The notes under the pieces: generated by a model | Databases searched by the model: none | Told to the model about the DNA's origin: nothing | The model's input: only the letters and a program-made list of their open reading frames with translations | Shown here: positions 35,589 through 47,200 of the stretch, piece after piece | How the letters are laid out: the number at the start of each line of letters is the position of its first letter | Numbering within the stretch: position 1 is the stretch's first letter | Assembly: GCF_030253575.1 (NCBI RefSeq) | Contig: NC_080569.1 | Location: forward strand, 2,686,001-2,750,000 | DNA from: Rhododendron vialii | Lineage: Eukaryota; Streptophyta; Magnoliopsida; Ericales; Ericaceae | Direction: 5' to 3' | Length of the DNA stretch: 64,000 nucleotides | Program-made: the position numbers and the translations under genes

Positions 35589-37480
35589 AGTTGGTTTTTT
35601 CTCTGGGTGGAGTTTAGTGATGGAGTAAAATAGTCGTGGACTTGAGAGTAAATACAGGTTTTGGGGGCCTCACGTGATACGCATGTGTTTTGGAGATGTC
35701 TAATTTTTTTAAGGCCTATGGGGTATTTTGACATCTCTAATTTGACATCAACCGCTCTCTCTCTCCGACCCTTATGTCAAAAAATATAACTAAAGGAAAA
35801 GAAAAGAAAAACTCAAAAGGCTTTTGAAATTCAAACGGTCTTTCAATTTTGAAAAATGGCATGACAAGAAGAAGCTGTCAAAATTGGCATGGGGTGGGAG
35901 ATGTCAAAATCAACTCAGTTTTGGCATGGTGAAAGCAGTTCTGTTGGATTGTTCATTGATGCCAAAACTAACCGTTGGAGATGCCACCCCAGCTTTGGCA
36001 TCTCTTGTTGGAAATGCTCTTACCAGTCTACGGTCTTTTCTTATCGCCTATTTCGATTTTCGGTTCAATTTACTGGTTTTTCTTTTCACCCCTAGCTGTA
36101 CGACGTCCTATTGGCTTATTTGCTTAAAATCTGGATAAACAGTGGTGGTTCCATCCCTCGTCTAGGTCCGATCTCAAGTTTTTCGAGATTCAAGGTTCAT
36201 CCTAAAAATGAGGTCCTTACTAGACAATATTTACCATAAAAGAACATACAAACAAACAAATAGTCATACTATTTCATGGTTCATTCATTCATAACATTTT
36301 ATGGTTCACACTATTTCCGAGGTTCAAGGGGTGTGTGTTGTTGTGGAAAAGGGTTTCTGATTAAGGGGAAGAAAAATGAGTAAAAATCGTCTTATTTTTT
36401 TTTTTTTGATCCGCAAAAATCGTCTTATTTTGATCGCTAAAGGGTTTTGTTTAGGGGACCCACCTGGCCACCCAATAAGCCACAAATGGGCCTACACAAA
36501 GTTATTGGGCTTAATGAATTAATTGATTTTGGGCCCTTATTGTGTATTGGACCAGTCAGATTAGGCTATCAAAAACTCCTACCCATCTTAACTCTAAAAA
36601 TTATTAGGGGCCCTTTTTTAGGGGCCCTAGACCCTGGCTTCTTAGGCAACCCAAGGGCCAACCCTGTCTTTGTCAAGAATGGTCACTTGATTCAAGAGGT
36701 GTCACTTGATTCACTTCAACACCAAAAATTCGTTTTAAATTTATTTATAAAATACTTGTAGTTTTTTTAGGTTTATTTTAGTTTAACCCTTCTTGAATAC
36801 CCTGCCCAAAAATATTGGAACACCCTGTCCAAAAATTAGTCCACAGATCAATCAATTATCAATGTATACATACAGCCCAAGATCAATCAATTATCAATGT
36901 ATACATACAGTCCAAGTAATAGATACGTGTAAATTATTGTGCATATATATAGTTCTGATGTCGTGGATAAAAAACTTAAGTGGAGGCTCGTGATTTTAGG
37001 GTTGTGATTTACTTTACACTAGTATAAATAACGAAATACAATAATGAATTCCAAAAGTAAAACTAATGAAATCTCAGCCCTCAGATGGATTTTAGATCAG
37101 CTCCATAAAACTTGGAAAGTTCATAACAACGGTTCCACCTTGGCATCTTCTTTCTTTTTGAATTTTTTCTCAGCGGGTTATAATATGACTCTCTGGACCA
37201 AAAATGTAGTTTTCCCCCCCTTATAATTTGAACCAAAAGTATAGTTAAGGCAGTAAGTTTTCGGTCCAACGCTAATCACTTTTCAAGTTAAAAGACAACA
37301 ATTATCAATTATTTTTACTTTTTTATATTGGCGGTGTAAAGAATTTATTCTCTTTTCAGACCCCGGTTGACAAAGGACGTTAAATGTAATGTACTTACTA
37401 AGTAGTATAAATCATGAATTAATCTAAACACAACAAAAGCGGCTAAATAAAATTAAACGGAGAGAATCCATTTAACTGAG
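35589..37480. other. Intergenic stretch, FAP1-like 5' flank onward
   Basis: Includes a T-rich promoter flank, a segment ending GGCATCTCTTGTTGGAAATGCTCTTA (35997-36022) that looks like one end of a MITE, and the tandem repeat at 36845-36914. No exon recognised; longer open frames here lack family features. Confidence 0.5.
36845..36914. repeat. 35-bp tandem repeat, two copies
   Basis: Copies 36845-36879 and 36880-36914 starting AGATCAATCAATTATCAATG, differing at one base near the end (CAGCCCA / CAGTCCA). Confidence 0.9.
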
Positions 37481-37555
37481 ACAAAAACTGTTAACAATTT
37501 ACACTTAAACTGTCATGTCCAAGTGCTCCTGGAACACGGCTACATAGTGGTCCAA

Positions 37556-38096
37556 GCAGGGATGGATAGAAAGGGGGCCACGCGGGGCACGTGCTCCCAT
37601 TCGAAATTAATTTTTTTATATATATTTTGTTTAAATTATCATAATTATGAAAGTGTGCCAATATGTAGACATACACACTTGCATATATTTAAAAAATACA
37701 CATAGAATTAGTTTTATGCTTGAATGTCATTATATAGTGCATTTATATTTGTTGTTTGATGAGCTGTTTGTCTATTTTGAGCTATTATTTCTTGATTCTC
37801 TTTATTTTTAACCGTCTGGGAGAAATATTTTACAGTAAAGTCATTAACAAAACTAGTTCAATCATTCTAAAACTTGTCAATGTTCATTTAAAACATATAT
37901 TTTAAAATTTTTGTTTGAGATTTTGTACTCATTTTTAACCTAATTTAACTTAAAGTATGCGTTATAAACTTTTGTAATTAATAATGCATGCCTTAATTTT
38001 GTACTACGATCTTACTATGGATGACTAAAAAAAATGAACTTTCTCTATTACGATTAACAGGCATCCCCACTAGGCTATATTCTTGAATCCGTCCTT
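37556..38096. mobile_element. Decayed hAT-like element
   Basis: The left end has GCAGGGATGGATAGAAAGGGGGCC and the right end TTCTTGAATCCGTCCTTGT, roughly inverted CAGGGaTGGAt-type termini seen in plant hAT relics. The interior is AT-rich with no transposase. Boundaries are approximate. Confidence 0.45.
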
Positions 38097-38211
38097 GTAT
38101 CCGAGACATTCTAATTAACACCACACATTCTCATGAAATCCAGGATGAAATTTATAAACCCCACATATACGTATGCTACTGAAATGATTTGTGCGCAGTA
38201 CCACACGTAGC

Positions 38212-38531
38212 TAGGGGTGTGCAAAAAATCCGTAACCCGACCCGAAGGGTTTCGGGCAGGGTCAAACATGTGGTTCAGACGGGTGCGGTATCATTTTTTG
38301 TTAAAAAGCAATTTTCGGTTCGGGGTTCGGATTGGTGCATTCCTTACCCATGGGGGTCGGACCCGACCCGACCAATCCGAAGAGTAAGCCCGACCCGACG
38401 TAAAAAATCGGGCTCACGGACGGTTCTTACCACCTGTTCGGATTCGGATTCGGGCCTGAGATATTGTTACCCGATATGGTTGGGTCAGGTTCGGGGTCAA
38501 ATCCGACCCGTCTGAACCGTGCACACCCCTA
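38212..38531. mobile_element. hAT MITE with perfect 8-bp target duplication
   Basis: 320-bp element with 12-bp perfect terminal inverted repeats TAGGGGTGTGCA / TGCACACCCCTA, flanked by CACGTAGC at 38204-38211 and 38532-38539. The interior is GC-rich with repeated CCCGACCCGA and TTCGGATTCGG words. No coding capacity. Undecayed termini and target site suggest a fairly recent insertion. Confidence 0.92.
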
Positions 38532-38539
38532 CACGTAGC

Positions 38540-39230
38540 CATACTCTCCGGGGTCTGCTGCTGAATAATTACTCGATCGCTCCAACCTATCCAGTATGGC
38601 AACAAATTAAAAACTGGACATGGACAACCCCGAACATAATGCGTTGAAGTTTCTATCTCTTACGTACTCACATATAAAACAAAGATGAAAGGGTATGGGT
38701 AGTGTTTTAATGGTTGTGTCGGAGGATTTAATTTTTGCACCAAAAAAAAGATGGATTGGAAGTTGCCGCAGTGCAGCAGTTGCACTACAAGGTGTAGTGT
38801 AGATCCAACTGTTCATTTCGATATGAAGTATTCGAATTTAATTTGAGCTACTACAAATTCAAACCGTTCATTGTTTGAATGAAAATTCAAGCCGTCCATT
38901 GCCGAAATGGACGGCCGAAGTAGCCGCACTACACGTATAGTTTGGGGTGCACTACAGCACCCCAATCCCAAAAAGATAAACCAAAAAACAGCTGGCACCC
39001 TCACAACTCTGTACCTTTTTTTTTTTTATAAACCAACTCACATATTACATATTTTTTGAGATCCATATTGAAATATATAAGCGATTTTCATACATATAAT
39101 TAACTTCACAGTTTTTAAGGTTAATTTTGAAAATTTAGAGTAAAAAAATTGACTTCTTAAAATGCACGATTTTCTGTAAAGGACACTTAAATTGAGACGG
39201 AGGGAGTACTGTATAGTAGAAGTAATACAG
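38540..39230. other. Intergenic stretch
   Basis: No gene. A short inverted pair (CCGTCCATTGCCGAAATGGACGG, 38892-38914) forms a strong small hairpin; the flanks TTCAAACCGTTCATT and ATTCAAGCCGTCCATT resemble degenerate MITE ends. Confidence 0.45.
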
Positions 39231-39244
39231 TATATCATAGAGTC

Positions 39245-39672
39245 CCCTTTCTATAAGGAGTCAGGACCACCTTAACTTGTTAAAATGCGGATCTGCCATT
39301 TTTTTTTTATCAAAATTTGATGATTCAAGTCGTTTAGGACCCGGGGACCCTGCCGAGCGGCACCCCTGCCGAGCAGGTGCTGAGCGGCCAATCCATATGT
39401 TCAAAACGTGATTTTAAGGCTACCCTCGAGAATTCAACATAAAAAGACCGAAAAGGGCTTGATCTGTTCAATTTTTCATAAAACTGTTTTTGTCTGCATT
39501 TATGAAAAACTGCTCAGATCAGGCTCTTCCTGGTCTTTGTTTTCCCGATTTCTTGTGTGCATTCTTCAAATCAAGTTCTGAACACATTAAACGGCTCGGA
39601 TCATCAAGATTTGATCGAAAAAAAGAAGTCTGCATTTTAGCAAATTAAAGTAGTCCTTATAGGAAGTTTTGT
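39245..39672. mobile_element. Foldback MITE
   Basis: Termini CCTTTCTATAAGGAGTCAGG and, inverted, CTTCCTATAAGGACTACTTT (39640-39672); both are followed inward by a GTTAAAATGC-like block. A second inner hairpin involves AAAAAGACCGAAAAGGGCTTGATCTG and its inverse near 39515-39540. About 428 bp; family unassigned. Confidence 0.6.
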
Positions 39673-40740
39673 GATATATATCATAATCTATTGATGCATA
39701 TAAAACAATCAAAAGGACTAACAACATTTCATCGCAAACCATGTAGGCCATGATAAAATCTTGTTTATGGAGATGTTGTAAGCACTCAATCGTAATTGTT
39801 TAAAAGTGTTTTAGACGGTCGGAATGTTAATGAAATTTTTTCTGGAAACAGTTAAACTTTTTTTCGAATTTTTTTTATTAAAATCCAGACCGTCCAAAAT
39901 GCTTTTGGACGACTGTAATCAATTGGTGTTGTAACATGCTATTTACAACATGTCCATAAATAAGTATATCTCGTAGGGCATATGGTCATTGAACTACTGG
40001 ATCTAACCAACCTCCCCATAATGAGTGTTTTCTACGAAAAAATAGGCGTGCAATTTTGGAATTAAAGAAAAAAGTTCTTCCGTACAAAATTTTTATTTTT
40101 TTTAATCAACTTGAAGAACTAATTAATTCGGTGAAATTTTTGTTAAAAAAATTATGCAGAGTCAAATTTTATTTTTTTTGTTTTTGAAATTACATGTGTT
40201 TCCGTAGATGCAACATTTAAAAAGGGACGGAAGACATGTTATGTTAGTCACATAATTCTTTAGCAAGACCTTTTGCTCGGGCTCTCACAAGTTTTGGTAG
40301 TTGGGTATGTCTTTGAAATTAAAACGCATTCACGCTGCTCCCGCTCTTGCATGCGCAGAAGGACTTGACTTATTATCCTCTCTTCTATAATATACCAACC
40401 CAACTCTTGCTTTACACAATTCTTGCATTGATTGGGAGCAGGCAGACATGATATGAAACGTGTATGGTCTGAAACGCGCACACATATGCATTACTTCCAT
40501 GTACACATTATAAATGCAAAAAAGTCTAAAAAAACACAATTTTAAAACATAAGTTCTGCTGCAATTGTTTCGCCATTCGATACATACGGATCCATATGCG
40601 TCGAATGGCTTTCGTACAGCAACGAAGATTCACTCTTGAGTGAAGAATTCACCACAAAGCCAGAACCCACCATTCTGTACACAACTTTTAGGCCTTACGA
40701 CAATCATAAGTAGTTTATGTTTGTTTTTGTGCCAAGACCA
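39673..40740. other. Intergenic stretch
   Basis: AT-rich, no gene. Around 39812-39920 an inverted pair (TTTTAGACGGTCGGAATG / CAGACCGTCCAAAATGC) suggests another small foldback relic. Confidence 0.45.
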
Positions 40741-40747
40741 GCAGTCA

Positions 40748-41276
40748 CAGGGACGAAGTCAGGAATTTCACTACACGGGGGCGATAATGTATTTGAGATA
40801 AAAAATAGAAATAAACATGCATAACAACGTAAATACATTAAAACTAAAAAAAGTACAAAAGCAACACTTCATACCTAATTATGCTTTTCATAAGTAATAG
40901 ATTGCAAAAGCGCTTATTAATGACTTACCTCAGTCTATTTAGTAAAACGATTGGGCAACAAGTCAACAACATACCTACACCTTAGATTTTACCAAAATTA
41001 CCGAGGGTTCTGAAAAATCTCTCCTCCTCTATTCCTATTTTCTGGAAACTGCTTTCAAAATCTTAATGGCGGGGGATTTTTGTGGGTGAAAAATTGGGAA
41101 TGTTAATTGAATATTCACAATTAACCCTCTAATGTTATGTTTTTCTATATTTTAACCCTTAGTCTTTAGAAATTAATGTTAGTATCTCTGTATTTTAAAA
41201 GTTACATATAACAATAGAGTTTTTTCTTCTTGGGGCGACTGCCCCTACTGGCCCCTCCTTGACTCTATCCCTACAG
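40748..41276. mobile_element. Decayed hAT-like element upstream of CPS copy 1
   Basis: Left end CAGGGACGAAGTCAGGAATTTC; right end, inverted, GTAGGGATAGAGTCAAGGAGGG. AT-rich interior without coding capacity. It ends about 320 bp upstream of the CPS copy 1 start codon. No exact target duplication could be fixed because the right flank is a CAG repeat. Confidence 0.5.
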
Positions 41277-41523
41277 CAGCAGCAGCAGAGAAGTTGCAGA
41301 TTCACCGAACATGACTACAAAATTCTAATATATATAGAATCAAAAAATCACTTAAGCTATGCAGACGAAACTCCATACCCACCACTGCCCCCTCTGCTAT
41401 ATATTAATTGTGACGAGGCCATGGTCATGGCCAGTTTCAATGCTCACATGCAATTCTATCGTAATTTTATCCACTGAAATTGCATGTGGCATACCCATAT
41501 ATCTAGCCAGCTAGCCAACCTGC

Positions 41524-41531
41524 TATATATA
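41524..41531 (+). promoter_or_regulatory. TATA box of CPS copy 1, conserved with copy 2
   Basis: TATATATA followed by TTTCCTCTCCAAGAAG and, after an insert, a CATAACAACAAAAGAAACAT leader. The same order occurs before copy 2 at 53610, so core promoter and leader were duplicated with the gene. Confidence 0.6.
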
Positions 41532-41784
41532 TTTTCCTCTCCAAGAAGCTAGCAAGCAAAAACCGCCATAACAACAAAAGAAACATAGAAAAAACATGTA
41601 CTACTGCTACTACTCTTCGTCTACTCAATCGGCCTCCATTCGCATCCTCCAGATCCGATCCTCACTCAAAAAACCCTTGATCAATAGTACTCTCGTGGGT
41701 ATATATGTTCTTTTCCCTGGCTAGCTCCTTTTCTACTATTTATTTTTTTCTTGCTAAGTGCGGGACCTATTCAGTTGCTAACAT

Positions 41785-41788
<4 letters not shown>

Positions 41789-41832
<44 letters not shown>

Positions 41833-41846
41833 TCAGTTGCTAACAT

Positions 41847-41912
<66 letters not shown>
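41789..41912. repeat. Compound (CT)n microsatellite in CPS copy 1 intron 1
   Basis: Two CT tracts separated by a second copy of a 25-base word (ATTCAGTTGCTAACATCAAA). The second tract abuts the exon 2 acceptor (CATAG at 41912-41916), so it forms the polypyrimidine tract. Copy 2 has a single, shorter CT tract at the same place (54566-54592). Confidence 0.9.
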
Positions 41913-41917
<5 letters not shown>

Positions 41918-42352
41918 TGTGTGCTACGTTGGACCTAAAGATGAACGGGCTAATAATAATTCTCGTCTCCAGTGCAAAGTTGTACCTAAACCTCGTACAG
42001 AAGGTACTGGACTTTCTTTTTGAAATTCTCTTTGAAAGGGGCCTTTTTCTTAAATATTCTTGAAAAGGAGTACCGAAGGTAATAATTGGTACTATGATAT
42101 TATTTGTTCACGTAGTACAAATAATGGAGATAGAACATGTATTTGAGAATAAACGACATGATTTTAAAAGCGACATCTAAAGAGAATATTGCAAAATAAA
42201 TGGAGATAAAACCTGTATTTGAGGATAAACGACGTGATTTTAAAAGCTTGATTATCGATTTTGCTTAAAAAAAAAAGAAAGAAAAATAAATTTTAAATAG
42301 TTGTTGAATAATAATAATATAAACCAAGTAATAAAGAAGACTCGGCGCCAGC

Positions 42353-42567
42353 TTTGTTTGGTTGAAATTTTAATTTAGTTTATTTTTGGTAGTAGGTGGA
42401 GAGAGAAATATGGTAATGATTGAGAGATGGGTAATGATTGGAGCGAAATAGAGAGAGATGAGAAAATAACAATTGGAGAAATTGGGTAATGATTGGAAAA
42501 AAAATAGGGTAGTGATTGAAAAACTAAACTAAAATTAAACTAAAATGCTAACCAAACACAAGCGAAG
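42353..42567. mobile_element. MITE in CPS copy 1 intron 2
   Basis: Left end GCTTTGTTTGGTTGAAATTTTAATTTAG and right end, inverted, GCTTGTGTTTGGTTAGCATTTTAGTTT. The interior has repeated GGGTAATGATTGG words. About 215 bp; family unassigned. Confidence 0.65.
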
Positions 42568-42663
42568 CCTAGACATTTCACCTAAGGCCCCGTGAACAAC
42601 TTTCCCCTTTCTGTCTCTCTAAAGTCCTCCCGCCTTCCTTCGCTCACCATACATAGCTTATGC

Positions 42664-43026
42664 CCCGGTCGGCTAAATAAGTTAATGAGCTTTTTTTTTT
42701 TGTTCTTATTCAAATTTTTTTCGTATTTGTTAGTTTTTTGTCATTTTTTAGGGATTATTGCATTGTCATGACAAGAGGAATCTAAAAAATAAAAAATTAC
42801 GATCAAAACCTAATTTTTTTGAATAAAGACAAAATTAAACCAATAAGCCAATTATTTCGTCTTCATTAAAAAAAATGGATTTCGATAATAATTTTTTACT
42901 TTTTAGATTTCTTTCGTCATGACGATATAATAATTCTTAAAAAATTGACGAAAAAACTAACAAACATGAAAAAAATTTGAATAAAGACAAAAAATAAGCC
43001 AGTTGGCTTATTTAGCCAAACAGGAC
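42664..43026. mobile_element. Foldback MITE (family F2) in CPS copy 1 intron 2
   Basis: Nearly the whole element is an inverted repeat. The left arm has GGCTAAATAAG, TTTTTTTCGTATTTGTTAG and TCATGACAAGAGGAATC; the right arm has their inverses, ending TTGGCTTATTTAGCC. The same family appears at 57962-58335 and 58840-59030 in copy 2. It ends 50 bp before the orphan first exon at 43076. Confidence 0.75.
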
Positions 43027-43075
43027 CTTACTCTCTCAGACCAAAAACAACTACGTACTAAAAAACACAGACAAC

Positions 43076-43163
43076 ATGTCTTCTTCTACTCAATCCTTCA
43101 ACCTCATCCTCCAGATGCGATCGTCATTGACTGCGGCTCAACAACCGTTAAATACTTTCTCGG
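43076..43163 (+). pseudogene. Orphan CPS first exon (transit peptide) in intron 2 of copy 1
   Basis: Begins ATG and encodes MSSSTQSFNLILQMRSSL..., clearly homologous to the first exons of copy 1 (STQSASIRILQIRSSL) and copy 2 (SSTQSSIHILQIRSSL). It ends at CTCGG followed by gtacat, a good donor, in phase 1 like the other two. Exon 3 at 44003 accepts phase 1, so a transcript starting here could join exon 3 in frame and skip the usual exons 1-2. The upstream leader resembles the paralogues only just before the ATG; no TATA box equivalent is kept. Either a relic of another copy or an alternative first exon. Confidence 0.7.
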
Positions 43164-44072
43164 GTACATTCATTCTTCTTTCCTCCCAACATTTTTGTGC
43201 TTTTAAGCTCCGCTGGTTTGATCTATTTTACGATCACTTCCGGTGTTTGGTTATGCAAAAGCAAGCCTTGGAAATGAACTTTCTTGAAAAATCATTTACA
43301 GTCATCTATGTTGTTAGAAAAGTAATTGACAAGAAACTTGCTGTCGTTTATGTGTCTAAAGCATAGGTCTATCATAACATGCTTTTATATAGGCTACAAG
43401 ACTTGGTGATTAAGAAACATAAGCAACTTAATTAGAAAAATATGCATAATAATTAAGGAATTATAGACTAACTAGAAAACATGAATAATAGGGCCCAGTC
43501 TAAACAGAAAACACAATAATAAAACCTACAGAAAAAGAAACTAGTAGCCAGAAGAAACTAGGAAAAACTGAAAACGAAGAAGCTAAAAGCCAATAAACTA
43601 ACTAAGAGCTAGCGAGAAGAGAGAGCGCATGGGCAGTATTGAATTTTAGGGGCAATTTTATACCTATAAGGTGAAGTGTTTCGGGCAATATCAAAACGTC
43701 AATGGGGTCAAATTTAGTAATTATTTTACAATCCATTAGCAATTGTTATTAGGGATAATGGAAAATTGAGTGGGGGTAAAGTGGTCCCATTTGACCCATA
43801 TGCCTTCGACCCTGATACATTAAATATACATATCAGATTGTATAAAAGGTACGTAAACTTATTTATTTTATTAATTTTTCATTCTTTTCAGAAGAGAAAT
43901 TAGGTAAAGGTGACAATTGATACGATCTACTCTGCTAAAGTTTCTCTTGTGATCAATAATAATAAGTGTTTTATACGCATTCTACAATTCACGTATGTGC
44001 AGAGTACAGAGATGCTTTCAGACATGACATAGAAGGAGAAAAAGCCCATGAGGTAGTTTCCCCCCCTCCCCC

Positions 44073-44213
44073 CCTAATAATTGAGAAAATAACTGCCAAA
44101 AACGTGTTTTGATAATTAATAATATCTGTCAATGACATTTTCAGCATTATCAAATGATCTCAACATATTCTTAGCGGGTATTAATTATCAAAACACGTCC
44201 TAGGCCATTATTT
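44073..44213. mobile_element. Short foldback element in CPS copy 1 intron 3
   Basis: AAAATAACTGCCAAAAACGTGTTTTGATAATTAATA (44073 onward) pairs with the inverse of TATTAATTATCAAAACACGTCCTAGGCCATTATTTT (44178-44213) with few mismatches. About 140 bp hairpin; likely a small MITE. Confidence 0.6.
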
Positions 44214-47200
44214 TTCCATAATTTTTTTTTGATGACGATATATGCAGAGTTTGACTTTGGGGCCCTGAATTTTATAGGCTCACATGTAACTGAGGCCTAC
44301 ATAAAAGTTAAGTTAAAAATATTTTAAAGCCCAATTAAAAGTAGATCCGAGTGGAAAGATCCAAACATGAGATAATTATGAGCGTAAATTCTTCCCACCA
44401 CCGGTGGAAACCCCACGATTTTCATCATCGCCTGTAGGCTTCTCCAAACTTTTTTTTCTTGTAATTTGAACCGTTCATTTTTTAGGATCCGTAGAGAGTA
44501 GTATATCCGCAGAGTTCTAGGAACCAAAAAAATCGATAAATAAGCATGTCTTTCGATTTTCTGACAGTGTAGATTGAATATAAATTGGCTATGTAATCTA
44601 TTGAAAGTGTTGTGGTGGTAAAACTTGATTTTACAATTTTAAGTAGCACATTTGCAGCTAAAAATGCGAGATGAGTTATATTTAGATTATAGTATTCGGA
44701 ATTGTTAATGGTACTTAATTTTGGCTATTTATGATCTTTAATTAGTGCAAGTATATATTGACTTCTTTATGAAGCCTTTTTTGTTTCTAACTATTTTCAA
44801 GTACGCAAAGCATATAGAGATTTGAAGGGCCAATTAGAAAGTTCGCTTTAGACTCCACAAATATGAGAGCCCGCTCTGGATATATATATTACGGTATTAA
44901 AATGCGGTACTTACAGTACTTGATGTGATTCCAAAGGTGAATTCAATGGGCAAAATAAAGGAACGCGTGGATTCTATACAATCGATGTTGGGGTCTATGA
45001 ACGATGGAGGTCGTGTGAGCATATCGGCTTATGATACCGCATGGGTAGCTCTAGTTGAAGATCTCCACGGAAATGGTGGTCCTCAGTTCCCCAAATGCCT
45101 TGAATGGATTTCTAATAATCAGCTCCCCGATGGTTCATGGGGTGACGCTTTGATATTCAAAGCTAGTGATCGATTAATCAGTACTTTAGCTTGTGTAATT
45201 GCACTAAAATCATGGAACATTCATCCGGACAAAACCAAAAAAGGTAAGTAATTCAACAGTACTAAAATACTTATATAGTATGTGACCTTTAATTTCCCTA
45301 TACTGCACGCGTTCAATTCGTGAACTGTTTATCTATCAAATTTGTGACTTACTGGTGTGTGTTTTCGGTCGAAAAAAGGAATGGAATTCGTCAAAGAAAA
45401 CATGCACAAGCTTGAAGATGAGAATGAGGAGAACATGCTGTGTGGCTTTGAAGTTGCATTCCCTTCGCTTATAGAAATCGGTCGCAAGTTAGATATCAAA
45501 GTCCCAGTTGATCATGATTCTCATATAGCATTACAGGAGATCTGTGCCCGGAGAAATCTGAAACTTGCAAGGTACGTAGTTTTCGATTGAAGTAATTAAT
45601 TCTTCCCTAAACATATATTGTTGGTAGTTTTCGAAAGCCCAATTGCAAGCGTATCAATCTATTCGCAAAGAATTTCATGGAGACCTCATCATCTATTGAC
45701 TTTTCTCAGTCTCTCGATCTTAAAAGGGGACAAACAGACCCCCTCATCTATAAACATAAGCCAATTAGAACCCTTAGCTAAAAGACCATTAATTAGACAT
45801 GCTTATTGTTCATTACTCATAGACATGCTCCTCCACCCCTCTCCCTCCTCATCTCATCCCCATTTAGTTCAAAAACAGGAAGAAAAAAAAACCTAATTAT
45901 ACAAGGCAACCAATTCAAATTACATTATACCAGGCAGAGCCGTTGCAAAGACGGCGGGGTTGGTGGTGTTTTTAATGATGAAGATTTGGATACTTGTAAG
46001 AAGAGAGTATATGGAATATTGTCTATTACAGTAATTTTGACCATTTTGGTGATCCTGTTTTGGAATACACACAAGTAATATGTGATTATTTGGTTTGTGC
46101 AATATATTTATATATATAGGATACCAAAGGACATAATGCACAGGGTGCCCACACTACTGCTCTATAGCCTGGAAGGAATGCAAGACCAAGACCTGGATTG
46201 GGAAAAGCTACTAAAGTTCCAGTTTCCAGATGGATCATTCTGCACTTCTCCATCTTCCACCGCGTTTGCATTAATGCAGACCAAAGATGAAAATTGCTTG
46301 AGATATCTTAGCACAACTGTTGAAACATTCGTCGATGGGGGAGGTAATTAAGTGCTTATACCACTTTGCAGTACTACAGGCGATGTGGGCTCACTCCATC
46401 GAGCTCAATTAACTTGGATCGACATTGCTAGTTAACAACATGATCGAATGATCTTTACTGAACAAACACGATCGAATCATCAAACCAGGACCACCACCCT
46501 CACAACACACAAGGACCGCACATTGCTTTTTATGTCGGGGGTTTGCCACATCCACATGACATGTTGTCCAAAACTCGCTTTAATTTGAGATTTTACTTCT
46601 CTATAGTTATTCTAGCACCTGTTTTTCTTAATATTCAGTTCCCAGTGTTTACCCCGTGGACATATATGAGCGCCTATGGGCTGTTGATAAGCTCCAACGC
46701 CTTGGAATTTCCCAGTATTTCCAATCGGAGGTTACAGAATGTTTGGATTACGTCTATAGGTATATTTAAAATCAACTTATGTAGTCAAATTACATGTGAA
46801 AGGTTAGTGCAATGACTAAGTTAAAATTCAGATCTTGGACCGAGCAAGGAGTTTTTTCAGCGAGCAATTCTACCATTCATGACGTAGACGACACAGCCAT
46901 GGGTTTTAGGCTTTTACGACTACACGGCTACCAAGTTTCCGCTGGTAAGTTTAGTGCTTGGCTTCTCAAAAGTCCTTTTTTCTCAACTTTTTTAAATCTT
47001 TAATCAACTTTCCCAGTTTCTCTCAAAAAGGATGGTTAACTGATTACAGTACAACAGAGGATCCAAAATAAGGGAATTTGTAGAGATCTCAAACCAGATA
47101 GGAGTACCTAAGTTATTACTCTTGGCTTTGCATCTCTCTTTTTTTCTCGCGCGGCAGATGTGTTTCGGCATTTTGAGAAGGATGGGGAGTTCTTCTGCCT

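Noticed and set aside
38189..38515. 108-codon open frame
   Set aside because: Lies entirely within the hAT MITE and reads its CCCGACCC repeats.
41705..41938. 77-codon open frame with Ser-Leu repeats
   Set aside because: Reads the CT microsatellite and part of CPS exon 2 in a wrong frame.
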